From Lunularia cruciata (lineage: Eukaryota; Streptophyta; Marchantiopsida; Lunulariales; Lunulariaceae): a DNA stretch of 64,000 nt. Made by a program: the position numbers and the translations under genes. The notes under the pieces are model-generated. The model saw only the letters and a program-made list of their open reading frames with translations, ran no database searches and was not told the DNA's origin. The DNA lies in NCBI GenBank assembly GCA_948567375.1, contig OX419762.1, positions 36,313,034-36,377,033 on the forward strand. The letters run 5' to 3'. Below, in pieces: positions 41,517 to 54,451 of the stretch; within the stretch, counting starts at the first letter, position 1; the number at the start of each line of letters is the position of its first letter.

Positions 41517-42207
41517 AAGGAAAGTTCTTGTGAAAGGCATGCAAAGTGCGTGGTTCTGCTGCTGTGGAGCTACTCAAGCTCGTCTTGTTATCGCAGCCGA
41601 CTGCGATTTGCGTCGCAGGGCTGGCTGCAGATGCAAGTTTCGTCAGTCTCGTAGCAGTGGTGGTGGTGGAGGAGATGATCAGAACAGCAGCAGCGGGTGT
41701 GTTATTAGTAGGGACTTAGTGAGTGAGTGATCGAAATTGAAGGAGAGAATGTGAGATGTTGAGCTCGTGCTTCGTCGAGTGAGGACGACGAAGGCCGGTA
41801 GAATTGGTAAATATGGAGATCTACTTGGGGATTTGGGGATCTACCGTAGTGTTTTGACGATGAACAAGAATTGAGGATGGGGAGGTAGAAAGACGACCGG
41901 AGGGCGAGGGAGTGGCTTCTCGGCGTGGGCTAAATTGAGAATGAAGAAACTGGAACGACAGGGCGGTATGAAAGACCATCAATTCTTGATGAAGTAAATT
42001 CTCGATCTTCTGAGTCTTGGACTCATTCTCATTAGTCGCATTTAGGAAATCGTGATCACATTAGAGCTCATTGTGTCAAAATATACTATCCGATCACCGG
42101 ATCTTTATTATTCGTCTTCTATATTACTTGGCTAGCTGTAGTTCGGTCGAACGTCGCCTTGAGAACTAGGACACGCCAATAGAAAGTGTTCTCTGGTTTC
42201 CAAGGAA

Positions 42208-45200
42208 ATGGGTGAGTTACTGCTTTTCAATAATTAGTAGCGATGTGGTTGCGGATGTGGTCTCAGGACCCGAATTGAATTCATTGATTGTCTGTGTCAT
42301 GTTCAGGTGGTCCTCGGGCAGAAGGGCTTCCAAGGAGTTCGTCATTCCTAGTCCACATGAGTTCGCCAAGAAGACAGGTACCAAAATTCTAAGAGCTGCT
42401 TTCCTTGTGCATGAACACGTATTATCGGGATCAGCATAATACGTGAGCAGCAGTATACGTCGTTACGTTAGACGAGCCTCAAACGATTTCCTTTGTGCTT
42501 GCTGATCCGTGGTGTGTAATATTTGTATCTATGCGCAGATCAGCAACTTAGGAAGGACCTTTCAAGTACATTAGTGAAGCCGAGAGACTGGAGGTCATCA
42601 GGAGAGCATAGATCTATGTCGTTAGATAGACGTGGCCTGGACAGCAAAGGCCAACAAAGGCCAACCGGCTCTGCAATCGTCCGTGATAATTCTTACCTGT
42701 CCGACAGTAAAAGAATTCAAGCTGATAACCTTCCAAAGGATGGAGAGGGGAACTTGGTTCTGCACGAGCTTTTCAAGAAAGAGTTTATTGGAAAGCTTTC
42801 CGACAGGGCTAAACAGCGCGACACTGAAATTACGGTACCGGATGACTTCGTTAGGCCAGAAGATTACGTCAAGCCAGTTAGAATTCATGCTAGACATAGC
42901 AGACATGAGTCAATTGATCTGGTGCAGGTCATTGGTTCTCCTAAGAAAGACTCATTAGAACGTGTGAGAGTGATGGAACTACCCAGAACTCCCAGATCTC
43001 CACTCCACGAGAAAACGAGATCGCCTGTGCATGACAAGTTTAGTGATCCGGAGTGGATGTCGAAATGTGAAAAGCTCAACATCGACCACCTGGAATCTCA
43101 TCACAAGCGCACCTTGTCGAGTGCGGACGACGAAACTTCAAAAGATTTCATACTGTCAAGGTTTTTTGAAACACCCAGTTCCACAGCTTCCCCCCGGGAA
43201 CTGTATGACATTCTGACAAAGGAAGAGATGTTACAACAAGAGCAAATGCCGGAGGACGTGCTGCCCAACAAACACAATATTCGGAACGTGCCTAGGAAAC
43301 AGGCAGCACCTGTGGAAGGAAAAGCACAGAAAGGCTTGTATATGCCGTGGGCACCATCTACGTTGCGGAGAAGTACGTTGGGAAATGAGACTGGGGCAGA
43401 GGAAGTAAGCGCTTATGAAGTAGAGGTTGCAAACAGATTGGCCGCACAAGAGTTCAGTCTCGACGACGTCTTACCTGGACCATCAGGGGACAAATCACCG
43501 ATGCGACGGGTGAATGACCAACGATTCAAAAAGGTGCAAGGGGCAGCTCCGAAAGCCAATGAAAGAGTTGGACATGGGGTTCAGACATGGGGTTCAGATT
43601 CCGAAGAATTGTTGAGGGCAAAGGAGGCTATGCTGAAATCACTGAAGCTAGCAGCTGCTGTGGATCAGGCACACTTTCTTCGGGTCCTACAGGATCACGG
43701 TGCGGTGCAGAGTTCGTCACCCCTAAGTACTGCACCATCAGTTGAAAGTGGTTTTTCCTCCAGATCCCCAATTCGCGGTACAGATACATTGAGCAACTTG
43801 CTAAGGTCTCCAATTCAACGCAAGTCGCCTTCCGCTGTTAGATACAATGTGAGGGAAGTAAAGGGCAATGCTGTGGAGGGCAGTGCAGGAGAAGTTTTCC
43901 CTCGAAGTTTGGGTGAGGACTCTCCTGACCGCTGGCAAGACGATACGGCCTCTATTTCCAGTTCCACTCGAAGTTCTGGCCTTGTCCCTGGAAGGCGACG
44001 GAGCGCGATGAAGGACAGTACTACGGGTGGGGACTCACCCAGACAAGAACCATTTTCGAGGAATGGACAAGTGGTTCACCAATCCAGCTCCGAGCGAAAT
44101 TCTGGAGAGAAAAGCACAGTCCTTCAAACTATTGAGGAATCTCGTGAACGAAGGAGGAGGCGGGCACAGAGAGAGTCCGAGGAGCCACCTGGGGCGAGTG
44201 GGATGGCTTCCAATCAACAAGCAAGCAAAACTATTAACGCGGCTTCTCGAAGCTCGAAGTCTCGTGACAGTAAGCAGAATGGGGAGGATCCGAAGGAATC
44301 CATGATCCAGAAGTTGATGAAGAGGGCAACCGCCAGGGGGAATCTTCTCCGACAGGAAAGCTGTGATTCTCAAATATCTGGAGAATCAATTCTCGGTAGG
44401 TCTTCTAGTTGTGGAGGAGAGGTTACTCAGGACTTGAATGAACAAAGGGTACATATTTCTGGGCCAGAAAACAGCCAGGAGTTAAGTTCGTCCCTAGAAA
44501 GTCAAAGCTCCGGAAATGTTAAGAGAACAAGTCCGGAGCGCAATGTTAGTTCGAATCCATCAGGAGCACCTTCATGCCAGCCGGACGATCCTGGACCGCT
44601 GAAAACTCCCATCTCGTCAGTATCATCAGTCGGCAATGCCGAAGATATTTCTGAACTTATAGATGGCCTCAAAGCATCTCTCGGTCTACCTCCAAGCAGT
44701 CCCCATGCTGAGAGACCAGAGCAAGAAGGTCTTGACGATGCATTGAACAATTCAGAATGTCTTCGTGCACATGTCGAAGCTTGTGCCGCGCAACCTCAAC
44801 GGGTAGAGAAATCCGAAGTCGTAGCTCAAAAGTCGAAGGTAAGCATCTCAAATCGCACGCGCAGCTTTAGGATATGATGAACATATCTCCACTGTACTTT
44901 GATATTTGGTGTATTTACGCAATCTGTACTCGTCCATAAAGTGGGATTTGTTTTCGCTGAAGGTGGTGGAGTCTCAGAGAACACCCGAGAGAGCACTTCT
45001 ATCAGCAGCTTCAGGGCCTTGGTCACCAGGGAGGGATGACAGCGGGTCTGATGGAAGCAGCATTGATCAGCCTAGTCCCGTGTCGGTTTTGACTAATCCT
45101 CGGACACCATTCACGGAGGACAGTCAACTTGGAGCATTGGAGCGGCAAATTGATCAGCTCGATCGGAAACTCCGAGGTTAGTATCCACTGCAATCTTTCC

Positions 45201-46387
45201 CTTCCGTTTGAGCGTTAGTAACAGCGTTAAAAATTGGATAGTCTTCGTAATTGGAGTCCTAACAAGGTCTCTGATATGCAGAATCACAAGAGTGTTCTCA
45301 AAAATATAGCGCGGATGGGAGCACCCAAGAGAGGGGACGAGGAGTAAGTATAGTAGGTGATTGTGATGAGTTGATGAACCAGGAGGTCCTCATAGTCGAA
45401 CTCACTCCCCAGGTTACGACACCTCGACGAAAGCAGGCAAAGCCAGTTCCTACTTTTCTTGAGCCGGCGGGGCCAGCAGTTATAACCTCTGACGAGCTCG
45501 AGGCATTTAGGAATGAATTTGGAGTTCCAGTTGACACCGAGTATGAGGGACGCCGGAGTCGTCAGAGTCGTGAGCTCAGTCACAGACATGCAGCTCCTAT
45601 TGTTGCGTCAATATCTGGCTCCCTTGGAAATCAGGAGAGATCCACTGATTTTCGTAAGAGTTTGGAAATTATTGCCGGATCAGCGTCTGATTTCCGCAAG
45701 AGCCTTGAAATTTTTGATCTAGAAACCATTTCTGCCAGGGGCAAGCGACGGTGGGACTTGGTGTACGCAAGGGATGTCTTGGTTGCTTCAGGATTTGGGC
45801 GGGATGTGCCTTCCGGTCCAATGACCAAATGGCATTCAGTATCCGAACCCATTGATCCTGCCCTTTTCGAGAAGATGGAAGATTATTACAAAACCGGGAG
45901 GAAATTCCTGGGATGTGAGCGGTTGAGACGATTAGCTTTCTATCAACCGGATCATTTGTATTTACAGGAGAGAATCAAAGCTTCCGTCACAACGAAGCAG
46001 GACAGATATGATCCCATGCACCGGTGCCATTTGTTTGATGTGGTAAACGAACTTTTGGCGAAGAAATTAGAACCATACAGGATTCCTCGGAATCCATGGG
46101 TGAAAGCTGCAGTAATGCGACCTCGCCCCACTGGAAAAATGCTGCTGGAAGAGATTTGGAGAGAAATGTGCGATCAAATGACCCGAACTGGTTCCACATC
46201 CGACCAAAAGATTCTCCACATTCAACTGGAGAATTTGATAGGTGAAGACCTGTACAAAAGATCCCATTGGTTCCCGTCCCCAGATTTCGACACTTTTATA
46301 GAGCGAGTTGTTTACGATCTCGAGAAGAAAATCTTCGCCGATCTGCTCCTAGATACTGCTGCCAATCTCCAATCCTTCGCGAACTAA
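42208..46387 (+). CDS. DUF4378 protein, LONGIFOLIA/TRM-like
   Basis: Best long gene in the window. The preferred model is join(42208..42211, 42307..42377, 42544..44838, 44963..45176, 45282..46387), about 1229 aa, with GT-AG introns of 95, 166, 124 and 105 bp. The long central exon is polar and low-complexity, with many SP/TP sites (RTPRSP, RSPIRG). A QPSPVSVL motif lies at about residue 826 and the DUF4378 domain at about 1016-1216 (RRWDLVYARDVLVASGF, HLFDVVNELLAKKL, TGKMLLEEIWREMCDQM, DFDTFIERVVYDLEKKIF). In Arabidopsis such proteins (LONGIFOLIA, TRM) associate with microtubules and steer cell elongation; the role here is inferred. The first in-frame ATG of the large exon is 42616. The 4-base start exon (AAGGAAATGG, then GTGAGT) is the weakest part. 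A LONGIFOLIA-type N-terminal motif was not found. Confidence 0.85.
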
Positions 46388-48079
46388 ATTTCACACTATA
46401 GAGCTTTTCCTGATCAACTTGTTTTCAGATCAATAATTGTAGCTGACAGTAACATCATGGTCTCGAACTGTAGGAAATTACGCAGGTACAGATTAGGTTC
46501 TTTCAAAATTTTTCTTCTTTCGTAATTAATCTGGATAAGTTTTCTTAACATCGGTTTGGTGTAGAAAGTTACTAACTTCAGGAGTAGCAGCGTCGGCATC
46601 TTTTGTGTGAACGCTGCTACGTGGGGCACTCACTGTCCTACTCGGGAATTTCAATAAAGTGACCCAATTTTACTCATGATTCATGAACTACTTGTCCGGT
46701 TGCGCTCTAGCTCCGCTCATAGATGCTATCATTTTGATCGCTAATTCTTTGCTTCATGCGTTGCTTGGATCTTGGGACGGCCTTTTGCCTGACTATCTTA
46801 TCCATGTGCTCATCGTTTTGTGAGTAATCGATGAACGTTAGGACTTTTCGACTCGGCTGGCGGTTGCAGATAAATTTTTTGTCTTCATTCCGCGATCATG
46901 GTACAGAGCCCTCACGCTGTTACTGGAGCGCAACTTTTCAGGAAGACAGCTTTGGTGCCAGGATCGAGAACAGTAGCCATAACCCGTCACACTAGGACAC
47001 ATCTGAAGAGAAGAACCTCTCCTTTATACGGTTCCATATTCTCTCTCGACTTCGCAGCAGCACGTGCCTGTAAAAGCTTGCAGTGAATACCATAATTTTT
47101 GCGGAAGCCAGATGACAGAAGTCCATATCCCCAAAGCTCTAGTCAGTATTATAATTTGCAGGTGCAGTGTACTCTTGGAGTTTTCTCTACATTCTTATCT
47201 CCTACTCCTCGACTCCTAATTGCGACCGTTTGCAGTGTTCAATCAATAAAGGTTGTACGTCACCTCCACAATCTTTGTCCAGCTATGCAAAGCTTGGACA
47301 TCACACGAAATCTAATCTATTTTCCTAATTACTCAACACCCATCCCGCCCCAATCACCTCACGAAACGACTTAAATTAGGGACAGTCCAGAGTGCTTCCT
47401 GCTGAATAGAGCCCCCGCTTAGACTGGGAATCGTTTGAGAATATCAAGAGTTGCCACAACAGTTCTATTTATGCAAAGCAGATCAGATTTGGACGTCACA
47501 GGCATATGCACACAACCATAAAATGGACAGAACACACTTCCACGTGAAGTTCTGGTTTTGCGCCGCCGGCCCCGGTTGGTTGTGGCTCGAGCGTGAAATA
47601 GATGGGCATCTTGTCTGCAGTTGGACCGGCGAACGAGGATCCCTACGGTACTGTCTACCAGATTAGCCAACGTCGCCGGTGGTGTGGAAACAAACCATTC
47701 CGGTGTGCATCTATAACCCCTTCTGGGACCAGTCTAGTCTAGTGGCCAAGTGGGCCTACTGTACTGGGTCTGGATCAAACGATGTCGAGCTCACCTTGGC
47801 TGCTCTGTTCCATATGCGGAGAACTGCACGCTTTGTATCAGGCCATTAAGCAGAGCGTTCGGTAACCATTTTAGTAAACAACTTGGTGCAACTTAGCGTC
47901 GATATGTAGTGGGATGCAGCTACCTAAAGTGCTTACGATAAGAGAAACCTCAGGATGCACTTTATATTTACTTGTGACTGAAGCCCACTAGGGTTCCTGA
48001 TCGCAGAAGGCCTCCTGAAGCGAGATGGTCTTATATGTCCACCACATATCTAGGACATCGTGTCGAGCTCTCAGTATTG
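46388..48079. other. 3' UTR and intergenic region
   Basis: The first 250 bp probably hold the 3' UTR of the DUF4378 gene (ATCAATAATTG and AATAAAG near 46655). The open stretches at 46898-47086 (+) and 47419-47670 (-) have no recognisable domain. Confidence 0.4.
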
Positions 48080-48290
48080 CTTGCAGCGATAGAGCTTTCA
48101 TGAGACTATAATTAGGGGACAAAGTTGTGGTATTGGAAGATCTCAACCCTGCATTGATCACAAATTTGGCAACCGGGCGGGGATTACTTTGACAATAGAC
48201 GGTTCTTCTGCAGAGAGTTTATTGGAGATTATGACGGAGCATTGGTAGATATGAGTGGAAGGATAAGACTTAAGCGTCAAAAGCACAAGG
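48080..48290 (+). pseudogene. TPR-type repeat relic
   Basis: This stretch aligns with 56.04-56.28 kb: GAGCTTTCATGAG / GAGCTTCATCAGG, TTAGGGGACAAAG, TGGAAGATCTCAA, and further on ATATGAGTGGAAGGATAAGACTTA / ATGTGAATGGAAGTTTAAGACTTA. The translation contains an LEDLN-type TPR helix but is full of stops. It is a decayed piece of the same gene family. Confidence 0.5.
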
Positions 48291-49953
48291 TTATCATAAA
48301 TTTCTCATGAAAGGTAACATGGAGCTGGATTTGACGCAGCACAAAACGTGTGCTACTTTACTTACTTCCACATGGAGCTCGTCCTGCTGTCTGAAAACTT
48401 GAACTTAAAGGATGTCATGCACTCGAGTTGCAGCTACTTTCAATAACTCCGTTCGAAATGGTCGAAATACCGAGCTATGGAATGGCACACAGTAGCACGG
48501 AAGTATTCTATTTGAGTGTGGAAGTAGATTCAATACCAGAGGCACCTAAAGAAAGACCTTTTGATCTGCTCTACATGGAATAACCTGATATATTGGAATT
48601 GACCAACAATGCTAGCAGACGATTGAGGCTCTCACAAGAGACAAGGGGCTGAGCGAGGTCAAGAAATTCCATCCTTGAAGGCTTTGGTTATGGGCTTCTA
48701 GCTGAGACAACTCCCTTCAAGAAAAAATTTAAAACTCATTTGAGATACGAACTGCAGAACTGTTAATCTTACTTGAGTTCCTATCTCAAGTCGTTAATTG
48801 TTCTCCTCGCTTTCTAATCACCCGTCGGAGCACAAAACTTGATTCCTTTGCCTGAATTCCAGTAAACTAAGTACGCTGATAATCAATTTAACGTATCCAT
48901 CTATTCTTCTATGGAACGAATAGAATGGCAGCTCCGGGTCAGCCTATCTCTTCGTATTCGCTGGCGCTACCTTAGGTTCCATTCCAAGGAACCCAAAACG
49001 TAACACCAAGTCATGTTTCTCAATGTTTTGGGAAACGTCACATTACGCTAGGTAGGAAGTCGGGAAATCCTCTAGAGTTGACACAGGATTTTATCACGGA
49101 CCACCAGGTGCATTTTTTCACTTGAACTGACATAATTGTCATGAATGAGGAAGAATAATCTTGTGTTAATGCTTCTCAAGAGTAGAAATCAGTCCGTTGA
49201 CATTGAAGAAGACACTAGACATCCGTTCCATTTACCGACCCAACCTGCCACCCATCTCGCGAACAGAGAATGTCTGTATGTATATATATAGATAAATAAA
49301 ACTTATACTAAACTCTAAAAACTCTAAACTTTAGATTACAGTCAAGTTACAATAACATACATTTACCTTAAACCTAAAAGTATATTTCAAGCAGCGTGAT
49401 GAAGCCACGAGTGACAACATCAACTAGTTTATTACCAATTCCGAGAGTGTTTACTCGAGTATTTAATACTCGAAAATTATCCCTCCATTGAAAGTACAAG
49501 AGTTATTAACAGACCACCTTGTGGGTGTGTAAATTTAATTAGAGTGTCACAAGCTAATATTCCTAGTGTGTGCAAGAAAGTTTAATTTATAGTCACCATT
49601 TTAAATTAAAATTAATATTAAAATTAAAACTTCTAAATTTAATTTCTACTTACTACTTTAAATTTATGACGAAGAGACTCGATACACATGTATAATTTTC
49701 TCTTCCTATACATTGGAGTAAGACTATTCCTGGGCGAACTTTGGTACCTTCACCCTTCATTTTCCACTTCCTAATATAATATCAAGGCAGAAGAGAGAAT
49801 GTGAGAAAATTTGAGTTTAAATTCGTGAGAAGGTCTAGATTTCTAAGCTGCGATCTAATTTTTATCAATGTAAGTCATGAATATTAAACTGTAGGTTTGG
49901 TGGGATCATGCAAACAAAGATCAAGCCTCACCAAAGAAAAAACATTTTTAGAG
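48291..49953. other. Decayed gene sequence and AT-rich spacer
   Basis: 48.3-48.4 kb may extend the TPR relic (TTTGACGCAGCAC compares with TTTGATGCAGAAC at 56.3 kb). The rest has no recognised feature, with AT-rich tracts near 49.27 and 49.6 kb. Confidence 0.35.
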
Positions 49954-50040
49954 TTTAATCATTTGGAGAGTCGTTATGTTTAATATAATAAACATAACGA
50001 CTTAACGAGTTCGACTTAACGAACTCTCCAAAGGATTAAA
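49954..50040. repeat. 87-bp two-tier foldback
   Basis: Outer arms: TTTAATCATTTGGAGAG (49954-49970) and CTCTCCAAAGGATTAAA (50024-50040), 16 of 17 complementary. Inner arms: GTCGTTATGTTTA (49970-49982) and TAAACATAACGAC (49989-50001), perfect. Between the inner and outer right arms, CGACTTAACGA occurs twice. It resembles a small MITE or the end of a larger foldback element. Confidence 0.75.
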
Positions 50041-51738
50041 AGTGACAAGTACCAGGGAGAATTGCAGTGTCCAACTTTCCCCAGTGCAGAACCACAAGAC
50101 TTCGAATTTTCTGGCTTGCCACGAAGGTTACAATTCCAGTGGAGAGTTTACCAAATTATACATGCTCCGCACCAGATCCATTTTCAATTTTGATGACAAA
50201 GGGATAGAATTTCTGCGCCAGTGCCGATAGTGGCAGTATTGGCGAGGTATGATATGACGGATTTTGTTCAGTTTGCTTGTATTGTGGGCAGAAATTGCAC
50301 CATCTAAACCTTCTACCACTGCCTGGATGCATGACGCAGGAAACTACTATTTCTTGCGACCGGGCTGTAGGAGGTGAGTTGAAGCTAAATATGAACGTTG
50401 TGTTTAGACGTGAACTAATTCCGCTCCACGCTTTGCAGTCTTAAACATTTGTTGGATAAGGCCTAGAATTGGAAACAGATGTGTCCCGATCGGTTTCTCC
50501 AGATGAGTGGATAACTAGGATAGTGAATTACAACTTCTCTACTTTCTCAACTGAACTGCCTGAGTTAAGATTTATCATCATATATAGTACAGTACTCTGA
50601 TTTGATTGTTATGTGCATAGTTTGAGGTTAGCTGGTTCCCTATGTAATACAACTTCTTCTTGATACATAGCTGCATCCATATCCATGGACGGACTATCGC
50701 ATCGCACATATGGCAGATCGACGAGATCTGCTTTCAGATGCATCATCCAATCACAGTTGCTTAGGATCCTCCACCCTCGGCATGTGATATTCAAATTCGT
50801 CTTAGAGAATTCTGTCATGGAACCCGGGCTGATTATGATTCTCGGACTGGTGCATCGGAGTACATGACATCAACGTTAGAAGTATTCAGCAGCAACGCCC
50901 TAAACAAATACTGTATACTCTGATGGCGTAGCTTTTCTCTAGGTAAGCTCTTAAGCAGGCTTGTCTGGGTGCCATTGTCGTTGACTATGAGTGCGTAGTG
51001 TAAACAAACACTCGGAAAATACTAAAATCCGACGGGATTTCATGGAGAAGTATCAGGGAAAGGACAAGGATGTAGTCTGAGAATTTTTAAACACCAGGAT
51101 GATGAACAGTGCGCGTACCAACTACCAGCAGTAGATATAACATGATTGCATACACATCAAGGAGGCACCATGAATTTGCCATCGAATCTGTACCCGGCTG
51201 AATCACTAACCTATCTGCGCAGACGTATGGGTTACTGTCTAACTAATAGTTTCTATGAAGGACGGCCAGCGGTCAAATCTCATGATTTCATGATGATGAA
51301 TTGTACCTTATGTACCTTATATTTCCATTATGTATATGTGATCCGGATTTCGTTTTCACGTCTGGATCGTTGAACTGGTCTTGAACAATCCTTTGCGTCC
51401 AGACCTAAATCTAAAAGTTCACCCGGGCCGAGCAATAATGGGTCTCAGATTTCATCACGTACCTCTGCGATACTAATGTGGCCGATTCCCTACCGTGATT
51501 AGTTTCTTTATGTTGCGGTTCCCAATCCTTCACGGATAGGCCTTGCGGAAGAATTTCTAGCTACTGTTAGTGTCTTTGTGTAAGTACTTTCACATTTGAA
51601 GTGGTTAGAATGCTAAGCTGACATGATAACTATAATTTGTCTGCGCTCGTTGATCTTACTGGTTCAGCTCAGCATCCATATGCTTTGTCGAGAATACAGT
51701 AATAATGTAAGAAGACTAAAGCGGTGTTTGCTTAACAG
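50041..51738. other. No gene recognised
   Basis: May hold upstream exons of the U-box relic that follows, but no domain or convincing splice chain could be supported. Confidence 0.3.
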
Positions 51739-53410
51739 TTGCTCGAGGAGCTCCAATCACGCAGCTCGAGCGAATGCACTACGGAAAGTCCATCTTGTAT
51801 CTCGGACATGGCGGAACCTACTGCTGCGGGACTTGTTGTAACCCCTTTGGTACAAACTGTAAAGGCCTCGGTGGCTACTTGGATGAGATACGAGAGGTCC
51901 GTAAGCACAACAAGACGCATCCACGAGCGTCTTCCGAACAGGCTCTTGGTAAGCATACCACTCAAGCACATGGTCAGTTCTAAGCTCAGAATCTTACATG
52001 ACTCAAATTGAACTCTAGCTGGGAGTACACCAGATCGATTTTTCTTGCAATTGGATTAAAGTTTCAAAGTACCTGATCGCTGAACCAAAAGAACTTTTGG
52101 TTCAGCGTACTCCACAATTATCACCGCTAGATAACATTCTGATATGTAACAGTGTCGGCTGAGGGATTCAAGGAGGTGGGGGAAACTGTGAGAAATGGCC
52201 GACTGTCGGATTCAATCAAGAGATGATGAGTGGGAGGGAAAATAAAATAAATTAGAAGCGCTTCGAGTAAAACTTGGAATGTCTTTCCAGATGGCATTCT
52301 TCATTACCAACTCCGAAGTATCTTCTTGAGCTTACCTTGGTTATAGTAGAGACCGCCATGCGACCATTAGAACATACCCTATAGGGCAAAAGTGTTAGAA
52401 AATCTTCAATCTGTCAAGAATTGACGTGTAAACCAAGTTAAGTCTAGTTTCATGGTAGTATGGGTCGAAGTCGATCATTTTAGTTTACCTCTAACAGACC
52501 CAGACGTGTCACTCTATCTCTGAACAGACGTTGATCGATACACGCACAGAAACAAAATCCATTTACTCGAAAATGATGGAGCTCTTCTCCGATGATCCCT
52601 CCAGTGCAGACGATGCCAGAAAGGAGATACGGGACTTTATCCAAGCTTGCCTTCTTGGAATGGAAAAGCAGGATGAGAATTTGCAGAATCTCGTCAAGGA
52701 GCTTCGAGAAAGAAATCCCCATCAACTTGATCTTGATGAAGCTCATGCAGTAGAGATCGAGATCGAGATGGAGAAATTTTTAACGATGTGAATTTATATA
52801 CCGAATCCAAGATATCCGTCATCTATCTCGGGTGTATGGATACTGCAGTGGTGTCTACAGTTATTTCACAAAGAAACTCACAAGCACGTATCGAATATCC
52901 AGTTGATACTTTGGCCTTGGGATGTGGATGGTTTGCAGGTGATATTGGCATTAGAGGAGTTCCAAATCTGTCGAAACATGAGAGTGAGAGCTTTCAGGAC
53001 GAGTTAAACGATCGGATCACGCAGAACTTTATGGTCGATCCAGTTAAGGCCAAAGATGACTACACGTACGACAGGTGAAATCTAATTCACAACGAAAGTC
53101 CTCGTAGTCCTTTCACAAGAGAACCTGGGAAATTCACTGTGACGACATCAATGTGCGAACAAGACTTTTGTTTATTCACAAGGATGCGGAGAGTATTTTC
53201 AGTAGTCTTCCCGGAACGTACCGCAGAAATGCATTGGGTCTAGCAAGGGAAGGTGAGAATGGGGAGGCTCTTGAGATGCTGAGCAATGTCCTACGATGGG
53301 CACCTGAAGATTCTAAATGCCGCCAGATTCGAAGCGAAATCGTTGCTCGACTGCCTCAAGCACAGCCATGGCTCATTTCACCATTTGAAGTATTAAAAAA
53401 AAATAAATAA
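51739..53410 (+). pseudogene. U-box (E3 ubiquitin ligase-type) gene, broken
   Basis: The exon at 51739-51948 is bounded by TTAACAG and GTAAGC. It joins in phase to 52528-52791 (acceptor TGAACAG), giving a helical, acidic protein (FSDDPSSADDARKEIRDF, LQNLVKELRERN). At 52788 the frame shifts. 52810-53078 continues to a U-box core, FMVDPVKAKDDYTYDR, then TGA where U-boxes usually have Trp (a TGG-to-TGA change). The same frame goes on with SPRSPFTREP, the normal U-box end. A TPR-like tail follows at 53153-53407 (RNALGLAREGENGEALEML, then VLRWAPEDSKCRQI). U-boxes recruit E2 enzymes for ubiquitination. With a frameshift and a nonsense codon it should be non-functional. Upstream exons were not identified. 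Confidence 0.6.
52078..52107. repeat. Perfect hairpin, 14-bp stem, 2-nt loop
   Basis: CGCTGAACCAAAAG, then AA, then CTTTTGGTTCAGCG. It lies inside the presumed intron of the U-box relic. Confidence 0.9.
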
Positions 53411-54451
53411 AAAATCTGAAAAGCAAAGGTACAGTAACAATGTGCGTTTGGAGCACTTATGATTTCTCATTTTCTGTCGTGGAGCTCGAAGGCATGTACA
53501 GCGGGTATCTGAAAAACTGTATCTGTCAATCACATTGCTGTTTGTCTCTGCCGTTAACATGAATCGCGATATTGTAATTTACATCATTTACAGACATTTA
53601 CGTAGCATACACGATAATAGCGCGGAGTGTGACCTATAGCTACCAATTGCCAAAGGGGTCGCGCGCACCACTGAAATCCAAGTCTAACTAGCTCTGATCT
53701 ATAAATCTTTCCAAAAATTTGTTACAAGACATGATATGCAGATAACTTTCAAGACCATCGCAACAAGATAAGTTACAACACACGAACAAAGATACTATAG
53801 GCGGTATTGATGGAAACAAAGAGTTTTGTATCACAAGGGAATTCAACTCACTAGTATCGCATGATGTTCTCAGGGCACATGCACAGCTCGGTCTACTCCA
53901 ATATCGGGAAAGACTCTAACATTCACCAAAGCGTGCCCTATGTATGTCAAAAAGATTCGCTGGCTATGGAACCGATGGAGGTTAGCAAAAACTGTTCATA
54001 TGTATGTCAAGTATGCGTGTAGCTGAAGGTTCCGACAAGAGGAAAGAAGATAAGAAACAAGTCGGTACCTGGGAAGACTTGAATGATATACATGATAATC
54101 TTTCCAGATAGCATTCCTTGTCGCCAATCTCACAGCAATTTTTACTCTACGGTAGTAGTAGAGACCGGTGTTCTAACATTATAGCACACCTGAAAAGTAT
54201 GAGGTGTAGTTCCGGCTTGAGAGGCCTTAAGTTTTGTTTACCTATCTCTTCTTTTGCAATGTAATCTGCTCAGACAGGCCTGCATCCTTAAATGTAGCTT
54301 GATCACGTGGGAAAGCTAATAGATGGAACGCCAGAAGGGACAAATTTAACATGTTCGTTACTTCAATCATGTGCGATGAAAGGTGATCGAGGCATAGAGG
54401 GATGAGAAATGCAAATAGTCAACTGCAAATTGATGTCTTCACATATCTCAC
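53411..54451. other. Spacer between U-box and ARM relics
   Basis: Contains a short A-rich tract after 53390 and otherwise no supported feature. Confidence 0.35.

Noticed and set aside
46898-47086. 62-codon ORF resembling a basic N-terminal targeting region
   Set aside because: No downstream mature protein and no splice chain; composition alone is not enough.
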